Assembly: GCA_046328335.1 (NCBI GenBank)
Contig: JAXLWU010000016.1
Location: 50,462-114,461, forward strand
From: JACCXM01 sp046328335
Lineage (GTDB): Bacteria; Chloroflexota; Chloroflexia; Thermomicrobiales; UBA6265
DNA length: 64,000 nt
Direction of reading: 5' to 3'
Each line of letters starts with the position of its first letter. Positions within the stretch are counted from its first letter, which is position 1. The notes under the pieces were generated by a model. It saw only the letters and a program-made list of their open reading frames with translations. It ran no database searches and was not told the origin of the DNA. The position numbers and the translations under genes are program-made. Shown one piece after another: positions 7,927 through 16,803 of the stretch.

Positions 7927-9312
7927 TCAACTCCCTTGCGGACCAGCGCAGAGAAAATCCCAGACGTGTGATTCGTTGTCCGCTTCGACGATCACGTTGC
8001 CGCTCGGATCGACGCGATCGCTTTCGGCGTAGCACCATGCGGTTCCTTCCGGTCGCACCTGATAGACGCCCGGCTCCAGGTTGCCGAAGCGCGCCCGTCC
8101 CTGGTCACCGGTGGTGGTCGTCGCCAGCGGTGTCGTGCCGCCTTCCTGTGGGTAGAGACTGAACGACTGGTCGACGGCCGGTGTCGCGCACTGGCCGAAC
8201 CAGTCAAAGCCGGGCGTGGCCTGAGAGACATTGCAGGTCCACGTCTGGATCACGATAGCGCCGCGGCCACTCGTTTCGTCGGCGACCTGGACCAGAGACG
8301 GTCCCTGCGCTGGACGCCGTCCGGCGTCGGTATCGACCCAGTAGGTGGTCGTCTTGCCGGGGACGACATTGCCTTCCAGGGTGACGGTGATCGTGCTCGG
8401 CTGGACGACCTGCTCGACGACATCTTGCGAGACCTGTCCGCCGCCGACGGTCGCGACGTTGTTGTCGCCGCCGGAGGCGTCAGCATTAGCCGTTCCCCCA
8501 CTGGCGTCGATCGCGACGTCGTTGTTGCCGCTGATGTCACCAACGGAAACGGAGCCGCCGTTGGCTTCGGCGTTAGCGACGCCACCGTTACCGGCGTTGG
8601 CCTGGCCAGAGGTCGTTGCTGGCGCCGGCCGCCGGACCTCCTCGCGCCGCTCCGGCTGCGTCTCTTCCCGGATGACGATGGCGCAGAAACCGGAGGTCGG
8701 CAGGGCGATCTTGCTGATCGCTGGGGCGCCCTTGCCGCCACGGCCGGTCCCGGTGCAGGTGGTGCGGTAGGACGGCGCGTCGAAATCGCAGGCCATGTCG
8801 ACCCAGTAGGTCGGCGGTTGGCCCGGAGCGGCGGTGGCGCCGGAGATCACGGTCTGGTTGACCGAGTTGTCCACGACCTGTTGGTTGGTCTGATCGCAAT
8901 TCCCGGCACAGACCTGATTGTTGGTCTGCACGACCTGGGTGTTGGCGGCGGCGCCCTGGGTCGCATCCGCGCTGGCGGTCCCGCCCGCAACGCCCGGGGC
9001 GCACCGCGCGGCCGCTCCCGGGCCAAACGCCAGGCACGCGAGGCCGGGACAGCAGTCCTGGACGCCCGCGCAGGGATGGCCGAGGTCACCACAGACGCTG
9101 ACGCCGCGTCCTTGCGCGCGACCCTGCTCCTTGTCCTTGTTCTTGTCTTTGTCCTTGTTCTTGTCCTTCGCATCGGCGGCGAGCGCGGCGTCGGCGGCGC
9201 CCAGGCCAAGTGGCCCGGCCATCGCCGATCCGGCAACGCGCCGCAGCATTGAGCGGCGCGACAGCCCCTGCGCGAATCCGCGCGTGAGCCGGTCGAAATG
9301 GTGCTGATCCAC
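7927..9312 (-). CDS. Exported Cys-containing surface protein with duplicated domain
   Basis: Protein of 461 residues. The N-terminus has the shared FDRLTRGFA segment, then SRRSMLRRVAG and a hydrophobic stretch ending ADAALAAD, a likely Tat signal. A linker of KDKNKD repeats follows (about 48-65), then a Cys block (CGDLGHPCAGVQDCCPG), a Q/N-rich stretch (QTNNQV, QTNQQV), a domain containing PTYWVD, a Gly/Ala/Asn/Asp-rich spacer, a second related domain containing TTYWVD, and a C-terminal prealbumin-like module (GRARFGNLEPGVYQV). The start is GTG 9312 with AGAGGAGG upstream. Likely a secreted or wall-bound protein; no enzyme motif. Function unknown. Confidence 0.8.
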   Translation of the reverse strand: MDQHHFDRLTRGFAQGLSRRSMLRRVAGSAMAGPLGLGAADAALAADAKDKNKDKDKNKDKEQGRAQGRGVSVCGDLGHPCAGVQDCCPGLACLAFGPGAAARCAPGVAGGTASADATQGAAANTQVVQTNNQVCAGNCDQTNQQVVDNSVNQTVISGATAAPGQPPTYWVDMACDFDAPSYRTTCTGTGRGGKGAPAISKIALPTSGFCAIVIREETQPERREEVRRPAPATTSGQANAGNGGVANAEANGGSVSVGDISGNNDVAIDASGGTANADASGGDNNVATVGGGQVSQDVVEQVVQPSTITVTLEGNVVPGKTTTYWVDTDAGRRPAQGPSLVQVADETSGRGAIVIQTWTCNVSQATPGFDWFGQCATPAVDQSFSLYPQEGGTTPLATTTTGDQGRARFGNLEPGVYQVRPEGTAWCYAESDRVDPSGNVIVEADNESHVWDFLCAGPQGS

Positions 9313-9541
9313 GGAGTCCTCCTCTTTGGACGCGGTGACGGCGAGAGCGTCAGCCAGGTTTGGTCAACCTGAAGCGCAGGAGGCATGCCACTCGTTTCGC
9401 TCTTGCCACATGGAACGACACGTGCGAGGAGCGACAGGCGGCGGCCGATATGCACTGGCCCGAGGTCTGTAGCCCGAGTCTGAAGGCGGTGCGGTAGCAT
9501 GAAGCGGGTTGGGCCGCCCAGTCCGCCTCGCCAGGAGCGAC

Positions 9542-10012
9542 ATGCACACCGAGACTGCAATCGACATCGCCGCGCCGCTGGAGCGTATTGTCGCGCTTGC
9601 CGCGGACATCGAACGCTGGCCGGAGATCCTCCCCCACTACCGCTGGGTTACATTGCTCGAAGGCGGCGGTGACCGCAAGGTGGTAGAGATGGCGGCACGC
9701 CGGGGACGCATCCCGGTCCGCTGGCGCGCGGTGCAGGAGATCGACCGCGGCGGCGAGACTCCGGTGATTGCCTACCGCCACATCTGGGGCGTTACCGAGG
9801 GCATGGATGTCGCTTGGCGGTTCGAGGAGACCCCGGACGGGGTGCACGTGACGATCAGCCACCGCTTCCGCCCACCGTGGCCGCTGGTCGGCACCGCCGT
9901 TGCCGATCGTGTCATCGGACCGCAGTTCATCGACGCCATCGCCGGGCGGACCCTGCGCAGCATCAAGGCGATCGCCGAGTGGGAAGCGACCGTGGCGGGA
10001 GGCGCCGCATGA
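9542..10012 (+). CDS. SRPBCC-family cyclase/aromatase-like protein
   Basis: Soluble protein of 156 residues with the START/SRPBCC helix-grip pattern: an opening beta strand (ETAIDIAAPLERIVALAADIERWPEILP split over strand and helix), central strands and a long C-terminal helix. Proteins of this type act as polyketide cyclases or bind hydrophobic ligands. The start ATG 9542 follows AGGAGCGAC. Its stop overlaps the ATG of the ketosynthase gene (ATGA), so the two are translationally coupled, which supports a role on a ketosynthase product. The ligand is unknown. Confidence 0.8.
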   Translation: MHTETAIDIAAPLERIVALAADIERWPEILPHYRWVTLLEGGGDRKVVEMAARRGRIPVRWRAVQEIDRGGETPVIAYRHIWGVTEGMDVAWRFEETPDGVHVTISHRFRPPWPLVGTAVADRVIGPQFIDAIAGRTLRSIKAIAEWEATVAGGAA

Positions 10013-11250
10013 ATCGCCACCGCGTGGCGATTACGGGCCTGGGGCCGATCACCCCGATCGGCAACGGGGTCGATAGCCTTTGGGACGGGGTTCGCCGCGG
10101 TGAATCGGCCGTGCGCGGCATCACTCGCTTCGATCCGGGGCAGTTCTCCTCGCGCGTTGCCGCCGAAGTCACCTTCGAACCGCTCGATTTCATGACCCCC
10201 AAAATGGCGCATCGCCTCGATCGGTTCTCCCAGATCGCGCTCGCCAGTTCGCAGATGGCGCTGGCAGACGCTGGACTATCCGCGAGCGAGGCCGCGGCGG
10301 CCGGAACGGGAATCTACACCGGTTCCGCGCTCGGCGGGGTCGCGTTCGCCGAGGAGCAGCACGCGGTTTTCGTCGAACGCGGTATCCGCGCCATCTCCCC
10401 GATGCTCGCCCTTTCGGTCTTCGGCGGCGCCTGCTCCTGCAATATCGCCATCGATCTTGGCCTGACCGGTCCCACGGTCGCCAACGCCAACTCGTGCGCC
10501 TCGGGGGTGATCGCCATCGGCGAAGCGACGCGGTTGATCCGTGACGGTCGGACTGCGGCCATGCTCGCGGGCGGGGTGGAAGCACCGCTGGCGCCGCTGA
10601 CCTTCGGCGCCTTCGACATCATCAAGGTGCTGACGAGCCGCAACGACGATCCGGCGACGGCATCCCGCCCCTTCGACCGCGACCGTGACGGGTTTGTCAT
10701 GGGCGAAGGGGGCGCGATGCTGGTGCTCGAAGCGTGGGACCACGCCGAGCGGCGCGGCGCGCACATCTACGCCGAGATTCTCGGGTATGCCACGACCAAC
10801 GATGCCTATCACATGACGGCACCCCGCCCGGACGGCGAGCAGGCGGGGCGGGCCATGCGGGAAGCGCTGGCTGACGCCTCACTCCCTGCAGAGGCGATTG
10901 ACTATGTCAACGCCCACGCCTCGTCCACGCTGCTGAACGACTCGGTGGAGTGCCTCGCCATCCGCAAGGGGCTTGGCGCGCACGCGGAGCGGGTGGCGGT
11001 GAGCGGCACGAAGGGAATGCACGCGCACGCGCTCGGCGCCACGGGGGCGATCGAGACGGCGATTTGCGCGCTGGCGTTGGAGCGCGGCCATCTCCCCGGC
11101 AACGCCAATCTGCGCGATCCTGACCCGGCCTGCGACCTCGATCTGATTCCACCTGGTGGCCGTGACGCGCCGATCCGCGTCCTGATCAAGAACTCCTTTG
11201 GCTTCGGTGGGATCAACGCCTGTCTCGTGCTCGGCGCGGCGCCGGCCTGA
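10009..11250 (+). CDS. Beta-ketoacyl-ACP synthase (KAS II/FabF-like)
   Basis: Condensing enzyme of 413 residues, full KAS length. The Cys-His-His triad is present: C163 in NANSCASG, H303 in NAHASST and H340 in KGMHAHALGATG. The usual NAHGTST and KSMTGH motifs are altered (G to A, T-G to H-A) though the catalytic residues stay. It also has the C-terminal NSFGFGGINA block. FabF enzymes condense malonyl-ACP with acyl chains; the coupling to an SRPBCC protein and absence of fabD, fabG or acpP nearby suggest a specialised role rather than housekeeping fatty-acid synthesis. Substrate unknown. Confidence 0.88.
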   Translation: MNRHRVAITGLGPITPIGNGVDSLWDGVRRGESAVRGITRFDPGQFSSRVAAEVTFEPLDFMTPKMAHRLDRFSQIALASSQMALADAGLSASEAAAAGTGIYTGSALGGVAFAEEQHAVFVERGIRAISPMLALSVFGGACSCNIAIDLGLTGPTVANANSCASGVIAIGEATRLIRDGRTAAMLAGGVEAPLAPLTFGAFDIIKVLTSRNDDPATASRPFDRDRDGFVMGEGGAMLVLEAWDHAERRGAHIYAEILGYATTNDAYHMTAPRPDGEQAGRAMREALADASLPAEAIDYVNAHASSTLLNDSVECLAIRKGLGAHAERVAVSGTKGMHAHALGATGAIETAICALALERGHLPGNANLRDPDPACDLDLIPPGGRDAPIRVLIKNSFGFGGINACLVLGAAPA

Positions 11251-11364
11251 TCGTGTGCTCTCGCACACGAAGCGATGTTGGAACACGGATTCGCGATGCC
11301 GCGCATCGATGGGACCAACCTTCGCTTACACCGGTTGACATGCGTGGGGGTGGGACGAGGAGAC

Positions 11365-11407
11365 GGCGCCAAGGAACACCAGCGACCATCCGGTGTCCCC
11401 TGGCGCC
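11365..11407. terminator. Imperfect hairpin between convergent genes
   Basis: Arms of 16 bases (11365-11380 and 11392-11407) pair with two mismatches around an 11-base loop. It lies between the ketosynthase gene and the convergent exported-protein gene and can serve both. Confidence 0.55.
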
Positions 11408-11439
11408 GATGAATCCGGGACGTGCTTCCCCGTTCCGCA

Positions 11440-11931
11440 CTAGCAGAGAGAACCGCGAAAATCCTCCGTCGTCCTCAGCCCGGTCTCTCGATCCACCACT
11501 TCGACCCGGCCCGTAAAGATGCAACCCAGCGGGCTGATGTGGACGGTCTCGTTCAACTTCCCATGGTTGTTCGCGACAGCGACGGTCCTGGTCGATGCAA
11601 CGGACCATGGCAGGCTGTAGTCGAGGTGAGGGCTACCCGAATCGATGGTGATGTTCACGCGGGCGTTCTCCGCGAATCGCTCACCATCGATGTGCAGCGC
11701 GCTCGACAGGCTGTCGAACCGCACCGAGATCCGTGGCTGCCGCGGGTGGCGCTCCCGGCGCCGGGGGCGTTCATCGCGCCGTTCCGCCGCCGGAGTTGAC
11801 CGGCGTGCTTCGGCGTGGGCGATGAGATGATCACCGCGTGGCGCCGCGATTGCCGCTCCGATCCCTGCCAGGTATTGCATCGTCTGGCGGCGAGTCAGGG
11901 ACCCCGATGTTTTCATGTCGATTGCCTTCAT
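11440..11931 (-). CDS. Small Tat-exported protein, paralogue of 16208-16618
   Basis: Protein of 163 residues. The N-terminus has SGSLTRRQTMQYLAGIGAAIAAP, a twin-arginine signal in outline, then a basic linker, then a beta-rich domain (DSLSSALHIDGERFAENARVNI) closing with a C-terminal pair of Cys. The domain layout, including the ...F..NA.V.ITI strand, the GKL strand, the CIF/CPR Cys and the terminal Cys, matches the secreted protein at 16208. Start ATG 11931 has AAGGAG nine bases upstream; the open frame extends further but without support. Function unknown. Confidence 0.65.
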   Translation of the reverse strand: MKAIDMKTSGSLTRRQTMQYLAGIGAAIAAPRGDHLIAHAEARRSTPAAERRDERPRRRERHPRQPRISVRFDSLSSALHIDGERFAENARVNITIDSGSPHLDYSLPWSVASTRTVAVANNHGKLNETVHISPLGCIFTGRVEVVDRETGLRTTEDFRGSLC

Positions 11932-12396
11932 GGATGCGCTCCTTTCGGCGTTCTCGAACCGCGATCCATACGGATCAGGGGCGAGACTATGCGGCGGCGA
12001 TGCCGTTCGCGTGGATAGCAGGCACCCATTGCCTGTGCTCCGCATCACAGACACTCACCGATGCTTGGGTTCGCAATGGCCGGGTCATTCCCGTCCTGCG
12101 CTGGTTCGGGGTGATCCAGACTGGTGTGCGAAGTCCGCGTGCTCGGGCGATGAGGGCGTCCGCATCTGCACCGCGTTTGCGATTTCGCTGAACTGGTGGG
12201 CGGCTTCTACGCCATGCCGCGCGATCCACGGGGAAGCCAGAGATGCCCTTGACGATGTGCGCAAGAGCACATTCACCGCGTGATCCGGCGTACATCGGGT
12301 ATGGGTCGCGCTCATTCAGCATGGCGCGGGGATGACGCGGACGGCACAATGGCCAGAGCATCCGGGATCGAGCGTGCTGCGACAGGGAGCACCACC
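11932..12396. other. 465-bp intergenic region between divergent exported-protein genes
   Basis: Lies between the minus-strand gene ending its 5' side at 11931 and the plus-strand gene starting at 12397, so it must hold both promoters. I find no convincing -35/-10 pair, no palindrome of the dispersed families, and no credible coding frame. It may hold a decayed gene, but nothing supports one. Confidence 0.4.
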
Positions 12397-13080
12397 ATGA
12401 GCGACTTCGTCCTCGAGAGGCTTTCCGCCCGGCTCGCCAGCCGCCGCGTTCCGTTACGGCTGGGTGTGGCAGCGCTGATCGGACGACTGGTTGTCGCCAC
12501 CTCGCCCGCTGCGCGCGGAGCCTGTGGTGGTCTTGGGGGACGATGCCGAAAGAGGCAGGACTGTTGCGCTGGCGCCCGCTGTTCGCACCGCCGCTGCAAA
12601 TGTCGTCGCGGCCGGGTGAACTGTGGCGAGACCGGCCGATGCGTCGATCTGAAGAGTGATCCAGACCATTGCGGTCAGTGTGGCCACGCGTGTCCGGACG
12701 GGCGAGGCTGCGATAATGGCGTCTGCTGCAAGACCGGTGAAACCGGCTGCAGTGGCGTCTGTTGCTCTCGTCTAGAGCAATGTCTGCCCAAAGGGGTTCC
12801 CGGCGAAGATGTCTGCTGCCAGGCGGAGAATGTCTTCGTCCGATGTGACAACGCGTTCATCCAACTGCGCGATGGCCACTACGTCTGTCTCGCCCCGATC
12901 GATCTCGCCGATCGCTACGGACAGATCTGCTGTCCGGCGGAATCGCTCTGCGGCGACTTCTGCTGCGAGCCCGTGGTCGTTGGCGATACGTCTGTCTGCA
13001 CCACGGAATCGCTCACGTGCGAAACCGGTTCGAACTATCCCGCATCGTACGTCCGGCCCCGCGGCAGGGGGCCAAACTAG
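12397..13080 (+). CDS. Exported Cys-rich protein with NCGxCGxxC-type motif
   Basis: Protein of 227 residues. The N-terminus (VLERLSARLASRRVPLRLGVAALIG) is a degenerate version of the FDxLxR...RR targeting region seen in five other genes of the window. The mature part has about 30 cysteines, including a CGQCGHACPDG block that matches the repeats of the 47254 protein, and several CC pairs. This is a disulfide-rich extracellular design; no enzyme motif. Start ATG 12397 follows GGGAG. It converges with the large regulator gene, with 25 bp between stops. Confidence 0.7.
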   Translation: MSDFVLERLSARLASRRVPLRLGVAALIGRLVVATSPAARGACGGLGGRCRKRQDCCAGARCSHRRCKCRRGRVNCGETGRCVDLKSDPDHCGQCGHACPDGRGCDNGVCCKTGETGCSGVCCSRLEQCLPKGVPGEDVCCQAENVFVRCDNAFIQLRDGHYVCLAPIDLADRYGQICCPAESLCGDFCCEPVVVGDTSVCTTESLTCETGSNYPASYVRPRGRGPN

Positions 13081-13105
13081 CGGATCGACGAAGGGCGAAC
13101 GCGCG

Positions 13106-16100
13106 TCAGCAGGGAAGCATGGCCTCGCGAGCCACGTCTACGGACAGCGGTCCGCTGGCTAGAGCCTGGGTGAAGGCGTCATCACCCAGCGCCACTCGCG
13201 CTGCCGTGGCTGTTCGTTCGAGGGCGGGACGATAAACAGGCGCCAGCGGCACGTCATGGGTCGTGCGAATGCCGTTCGCCACCCCGAGCAAGCGCGCCGC
13301 CAGTGCCGCGAGTCCCTCCTGCATGGCGATCATCGCCATGGTTTCGACAATGAACGCCTCGGCCAACGGGTGGCGTTGTTCCCGCGCCAAGTGCAGCGCA
13401 TCGGCCAGATGACGGCGTGCCGAGAGCCGGTCGCCAGCGATCATGGAGGTATAGCCGAGCCCGGCCAGGTCGGCCGCCAGCGCGCGGCGGTCGCCGATGT
13501 CCTGATGGAGATCGTGGGCCTGTCGCAAATAGGTCGCGGCCCGCTCCGCCTCGCCGCTCATCATCGCGGCCTCACCGAGATTGGCCAACACCACGGCGAT
13601 CATGGTTGGCGAATTGACCCGCGTCCACAGGGCAAGGGCTTCGTTCCAGATCTGCGTCGCGGCAGCGAGATCGCCGGCATCGAAGACGAGCGTGCCCAGA
13701 TTCGTCAGGCTCGCCGCGATCCCGTGCGCATTGCCAAGGCGACGCAAGATCTGCAAGGCGCGGTCCATATGGGCGCGAGCAGCGGGTGCGTCTCCCCGCA
13801 TCGCGGCAATCGCGCCAAGATTGAGCAGGGCATGGGCGACACCCTGATCATCCCCGACGCGAGCGCTGATGGTCATCACCTCTTCGTGAAAGTGGCGGGC
13901 TTCGTGGAACCGCCCCTGATCCTGCGCCATGCCGCCGAGACCTTCGAGCGACTGGCAGATTGTGAAGTCATCACCCTCTGCCCGCGCTAATGCCAGGGCC
14001 TCGTGATAGCGCCCGGCCGCCTCGTCAAACTCACCATCCGCCTCTGCCAGACGGGCTGCTGCCACGGAGAGGCGTGCCCGGTCCACCGGCGTGGCGTGAT
14101 CGGCGACGGCCAGTACCGCATGCAGCGCTGGCCGCGCGGCGTGGAGTTGGGACCGGGTCTGCCACAGATGCGCGAGGATGGCGGCCAGCTGCACCGCGGC
14201 GGCTGGATCGTTCTCGGTCAGCCATGTCAACGCCGCCTGGTAGTTGTCGTGGTCTCGCTCGATCAGATCGAGAGCATCCGTCTCCCCTGGACTACCGAAG
14301 CGGGCCTTCGCCTCGACCGCGCGCGCGAAAAACCAGCGCGCATGCCGCTCTCGGATTGCCTGTTCGTCGCCGCTGGCATGGAGCAATTCCCGCGCGTACT
14401 CGCGGATCGTTTCCAGCATTTCCACGCGGGGCCCGGAGGAGTGATCGGCGATGCGAATGAGGCTCTGTTCCGCGAGGTTGGCGATGTAGTCGGTCTCGTC
14501 CTGATCGGTGGCATGAAGGCTCTCCCCCGCGGTGATTGCTTCCGCGGCCTCCAGGGTGGCCCCGCCCACAAGAACAGCCAGTCGGGCGAAGACGTCCCGG
14601 GTAGCCGGCGGCAGCAGCGCGACACTCCAGGCAATCGCGTGACGCATCGTGCGCAGGCGTTCCGGAGCGTCCTTCGGGCCCTGGGTCAGCAGCGGCAAGG
14701 CCGGCTCGAGCCGCGCCAGGAGCGTCGCGGGCGGCAGGGCGCGCACGCGGGCCGCGGCCAACTCGATGGCCAGCGGCAGACCATCGAGCCGCCGGCAAAT
14801 CATGACGATGGGGGTGGCATTGTCATCGGTGAGGGTAAAGTCCGCCCGCACCGCCTGCGCCCGCTCGACGAACAACCGGACGGCCTCGAGTTCACCAGCA
14901 GACGCCGCCGTCCAGGTGATGCGCTCCGCGGGCACCGCGAACGGCGGGACGGTCACCTCGCGCTCGGCGGCAATGCGCAGTGGCGCCCGGCTGGTCGCCA
15001 GGATGCGCAGACGTGAGCAGGTCGTCAGCAACGTGCTGATCGGCGCCGCAGCGCCGGCGATCTGCTCCAGGTTGTCGAGAACCAGGACCACCTCCTGGTC
15101 GGCCAGCCAGGCGGCGATGGCGTCAAGTGGTGAGCGTTCGCTCACATCGCGCAGGCCAAGCGTCGTGGCAATGGCGGTGAGCATCGCCTCGTGCTGCGTG
15201 ACCGTCGCCAATGACACCCACCACACGCCAGCGGGCACACGCGGCGCGAGGCGGCGAGCGACCTCGCGCGACAACCGCGTCTTGCCGACGCCACCGGGAC
15301 CGGTGAGCGTGACGAGGCGGCGTGAATCCGATTCCAGCAAACCAGCGATCGTCTCGATCTGGGCTTCCCGCCCGACGAATGGTGTCGCCTCGGGGTCCAG
15401 GTTGTGGACGTGCTGCGGCAGCGATTTCAGCGGCGGAAACTCCTGCCACAGTCCGCTCGCGGCGATCTGCCCGATCTGTTCCGTACCGGGCAAATCGCGC
15501 AGCCGGTGGCGGCCGAGATCCACGATGCGGATCTCTGCGGGCAGGGCGGCGGAAACCGCGTCCCCGATGGCCGCGGAGAGGAGAACTTGTCCGCCATGAC
15601 CCACGGCCAGCAAGCGTCCCAGCCGGTTCAGATTCGGCGTTCGGTAATCGCCGGAGGGCTCGGGTTCCGCCGGACAGAGGTGCAACGCCATCCGCACACG
15701 AAGCGGCTCTGTGGTCGGCCAGGACGCCGCGGTAAGCGCCCGCTGGGCCGTGGCTGCCGCCTGTACCGCGGCCATGGCGTTGGGGAATGCGATCTGAAAG
15801 GCGTCGCCGATGACCTTGTACACGACACCCCCGTACGCGGCCACGGCGGCGCGAAGCAGGTCGTCGTGGAGCGCATAGGCGTCGGGCATGCGGCCGGGGT
15901 CTTGCTCCCAGTGCCGCGTGCTCTCCTCGAGGTCGGTAAAGAGGAAGGCCACCAGGCCTCGCGAGCCGTTGTCCACGGCGCCTCCGAACCTCCCGTCGTC
16001 TCCGCGCAGTTCGGCGGCTATACGATTGGCCATCCCGATCATATCTGGCGCGGGAACGAATGCGCCAGCCCGCCGGAATCGGTAGTGACAGGGTGTGTCC

Positions 16101-16108
16101 GAGAACAC
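13106..16108 (-). CDS. Class III cyclase-like / ATPase / TPR regulator
   Basis: Protein of 1000 residues in three parts. A class III nucleotide cyclase-like domain (about 50-210) has both metal aspartates (FTDLEEST, VIGDAF), the base-contacting Lys before IGD, and NRLGRL; the usual GLHTG is replaced by ALHLCP. An STAND/NB-ARC-type ATPase follows: Walker A TGPGGVGKTRL near 270, Walker B LVLDNLEQ near 345, LATSR and GLPLAIELAAAR. The C-terminal third is TPR repeats. Such proteins are signalling hubs. GTG 16108 gives the longest form; ATG 16042 or 16033 would start nearer the domain, with no decisive ribosome site for any. Sister of the 60624-63119 protein in its last two parts. Confidence 0.82.
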   Translation of the reverse strand: MFSDTPCHYRFRRAGAFVPAPDMIGMANRIAAELRGDDGRFGGAVDNGSRGLVAFLFTDLEESTRHWEQDPGRMPDAYALHDDLLRAAVAAYGGVVYKVIGDAFQIAFPNAMAAVQAAATAQRALTAASWPTTEPLRVRMALHLCPAEPEPSGDYRTPNLNRLGRLLAVGHGGQVLLSAAIGDAVSAALPAEIRIVDLGRHRLRDLPGTEQIGQIAASGLWQEFPPLKSLPQHVHNLDPEATPFVGREAQIETIAGLLESDSRRLVTLTGPGGVGKTRLSREVARRLAPRVPAGVWWVSLATVTQHEAMLTAIATTLGLRDVSERSPLDAIAAWLADQEVVLVLDNLEQIAGAAAPISTLLTTCSRLRILATSRAPLRIAAEREVTVPPFAVPAERITWTAASAGELEAVRLFVERAQAVRADFTLTDDNATPIVMICRRLDGLPLAIELAAARVRALPPATLLARLEPALPLLTQGPKDAPERLRTMRHAIAWSVALLPPATRDVFARLAVLVGGATLEAAEAITAGESLHATDQDETDYIANLAEQSLIRIADHSSGPRVEMLETIREYARELLHASGDEQAIRERHARWFFARAVEAKARFGSPGETDALDLIERDHDNYQAALTWLTENDPAAAVQLAAILAHLWQTRSQLHAARPALHAVLAVADHATPVDRARLSVAAARLAEADGEFDEAAGRYHEALALARAEGDDFTICQSLEGLGGMAQDQGRFHEARHFHEEVMTISARVGDDQGVAHALLNLGAIAAMRGDAPAARAHMDRALQILRRLGNAHGIAASLTNLGTLVFDAGDLAAATQIWNEALALWTRVNSPTMIAVVLANLGEAAMMSGEAERAATYLRQAHDLHQDIGDRRALAADLAGLGYTSMIAGDRLSARRHLADALHLAREQRHPLAEAFIVETMAMIAMQEGLAALAARLLGVANGIRTTHDVPLAPVYRPALERTATAARVALGDDAFTQALASGPLSVDVAREAMLPC

Positions 16109-16207
16109 ACGGGTTCAGTGTCGCCAGCACCGACAGCCGTTGCGGCCGCCCCATAGTCTCAGCGCAGACCCGGAACCGATCCGGGTAACGCACAGAGGGG
16201 GCTACGC

Positions 16208-16618
16208 ATGAACTGGGCAAACGTTCTCCATACGGGTCGCGGTGGTAACTGGTGGCATGCGGTCATTCCGCGGATCGTGCTGGCGACGGCGCTCCTGGCC
16301 GCGGTCACAGTTGCGTTGATGTCGGACGCAAGCGCTGGTGGCGCGCGCATTGCCTCGTCCTACTCCCTGAGCGGGGGCACCATTCGTATCCAAGGCTCGA
16401 ATTTTCGCGCCAACGCCAACATCCGCGTCACGATCGTCGATACCAGCCAGGGAGCAGGCTTCGAGATCACGCGGGAATTGACCGCGCGCTCCAACAATCG
16501 GGGCGCGTTCAGCGTCTCGAGCGAGGGCTGGTGCCCGCGCACCGTCGAGATCACCGCCACGTCCGGGCGAGGCAAGACGGCTCACGACACCATGCGGAAT
16601 TCCGATTGTCCCTGGTAA
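16208..16618 (+). CDS. Small secreted protein, paralogue of 11440-11931
   Basis: Protein of 136 residues with an N-terminal signal peptide: hydrophobic core VIPRIVLATALLAAVTVALM, cleavage likely after DASAGG. The mature part is a single beta-rich domain (SGGTIRIQGSNFRANANIRV) with a Cys in GWCPR and a terminal Cys, matching the pattern of the minus-strand gene at 11440. The start ATG 16208 has GAGGGGG upstream. The two domains resemble cell-adhesion-like or IPT-like folds, but function is unknown. It is followed by a clear terminator. Confidence 0.7.
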   Translation: MNWANVLHTGRGGNWWHAVIPRIVLATALLAAVTVALMSDASAGGARIASSYSLSGGTIRIQGSNFRANANIRVTIVDTSQGAGFEITRELTARSNNRGAFSVSSEGWCPRTVEITATSGRGKTAHDTMRNSDCPW

Positions 16619-16638
16619 CGGGATCGACTCGCGGGGAC

Positions 16639-16680
16639 AAACGCCAGCGAGGAGGGAGATTGCCTTCCTCGCTGGCGTTT
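16639..16680 (+). terminator. Rho-independent terminator after 16208-16618
   Basis: Perfect 15-bp stem (16639-16653 pairs with 16666-16680) with a 12-base loop, ending in GTTT. Placed 20 bp after the stop codon. Confidence 0.8.
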
Positions 16681-16716
16681 CGTGCGCTACGGCATCGATC
16701 TGGTCACGCCCGGTGG

Positions 16717-16790
16717 GCGAGACGGCGAGGAGTCGAGACGGCAAGACGGCAAGTCGGCGAGACGGCGAGGCGGCGATAGCAGGCTATCGC
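16717..16790 (+). repeat. Array of 8-bp units (GCRAGACG) plus hairpin
   Basis: Seven or eight consecutive octamers of consensus GCRAGACG run from 16717 to about 16778, followed by a perfect 8-bp hairpin (16773-16780 with 16783-16790). It fills the space upstream of mutL. Similar arrays occur at 27707, 27809 and 29087. Confidence 0.75.
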
Positions 16791-16803
16791 GGATAATGCG
16801 CCG

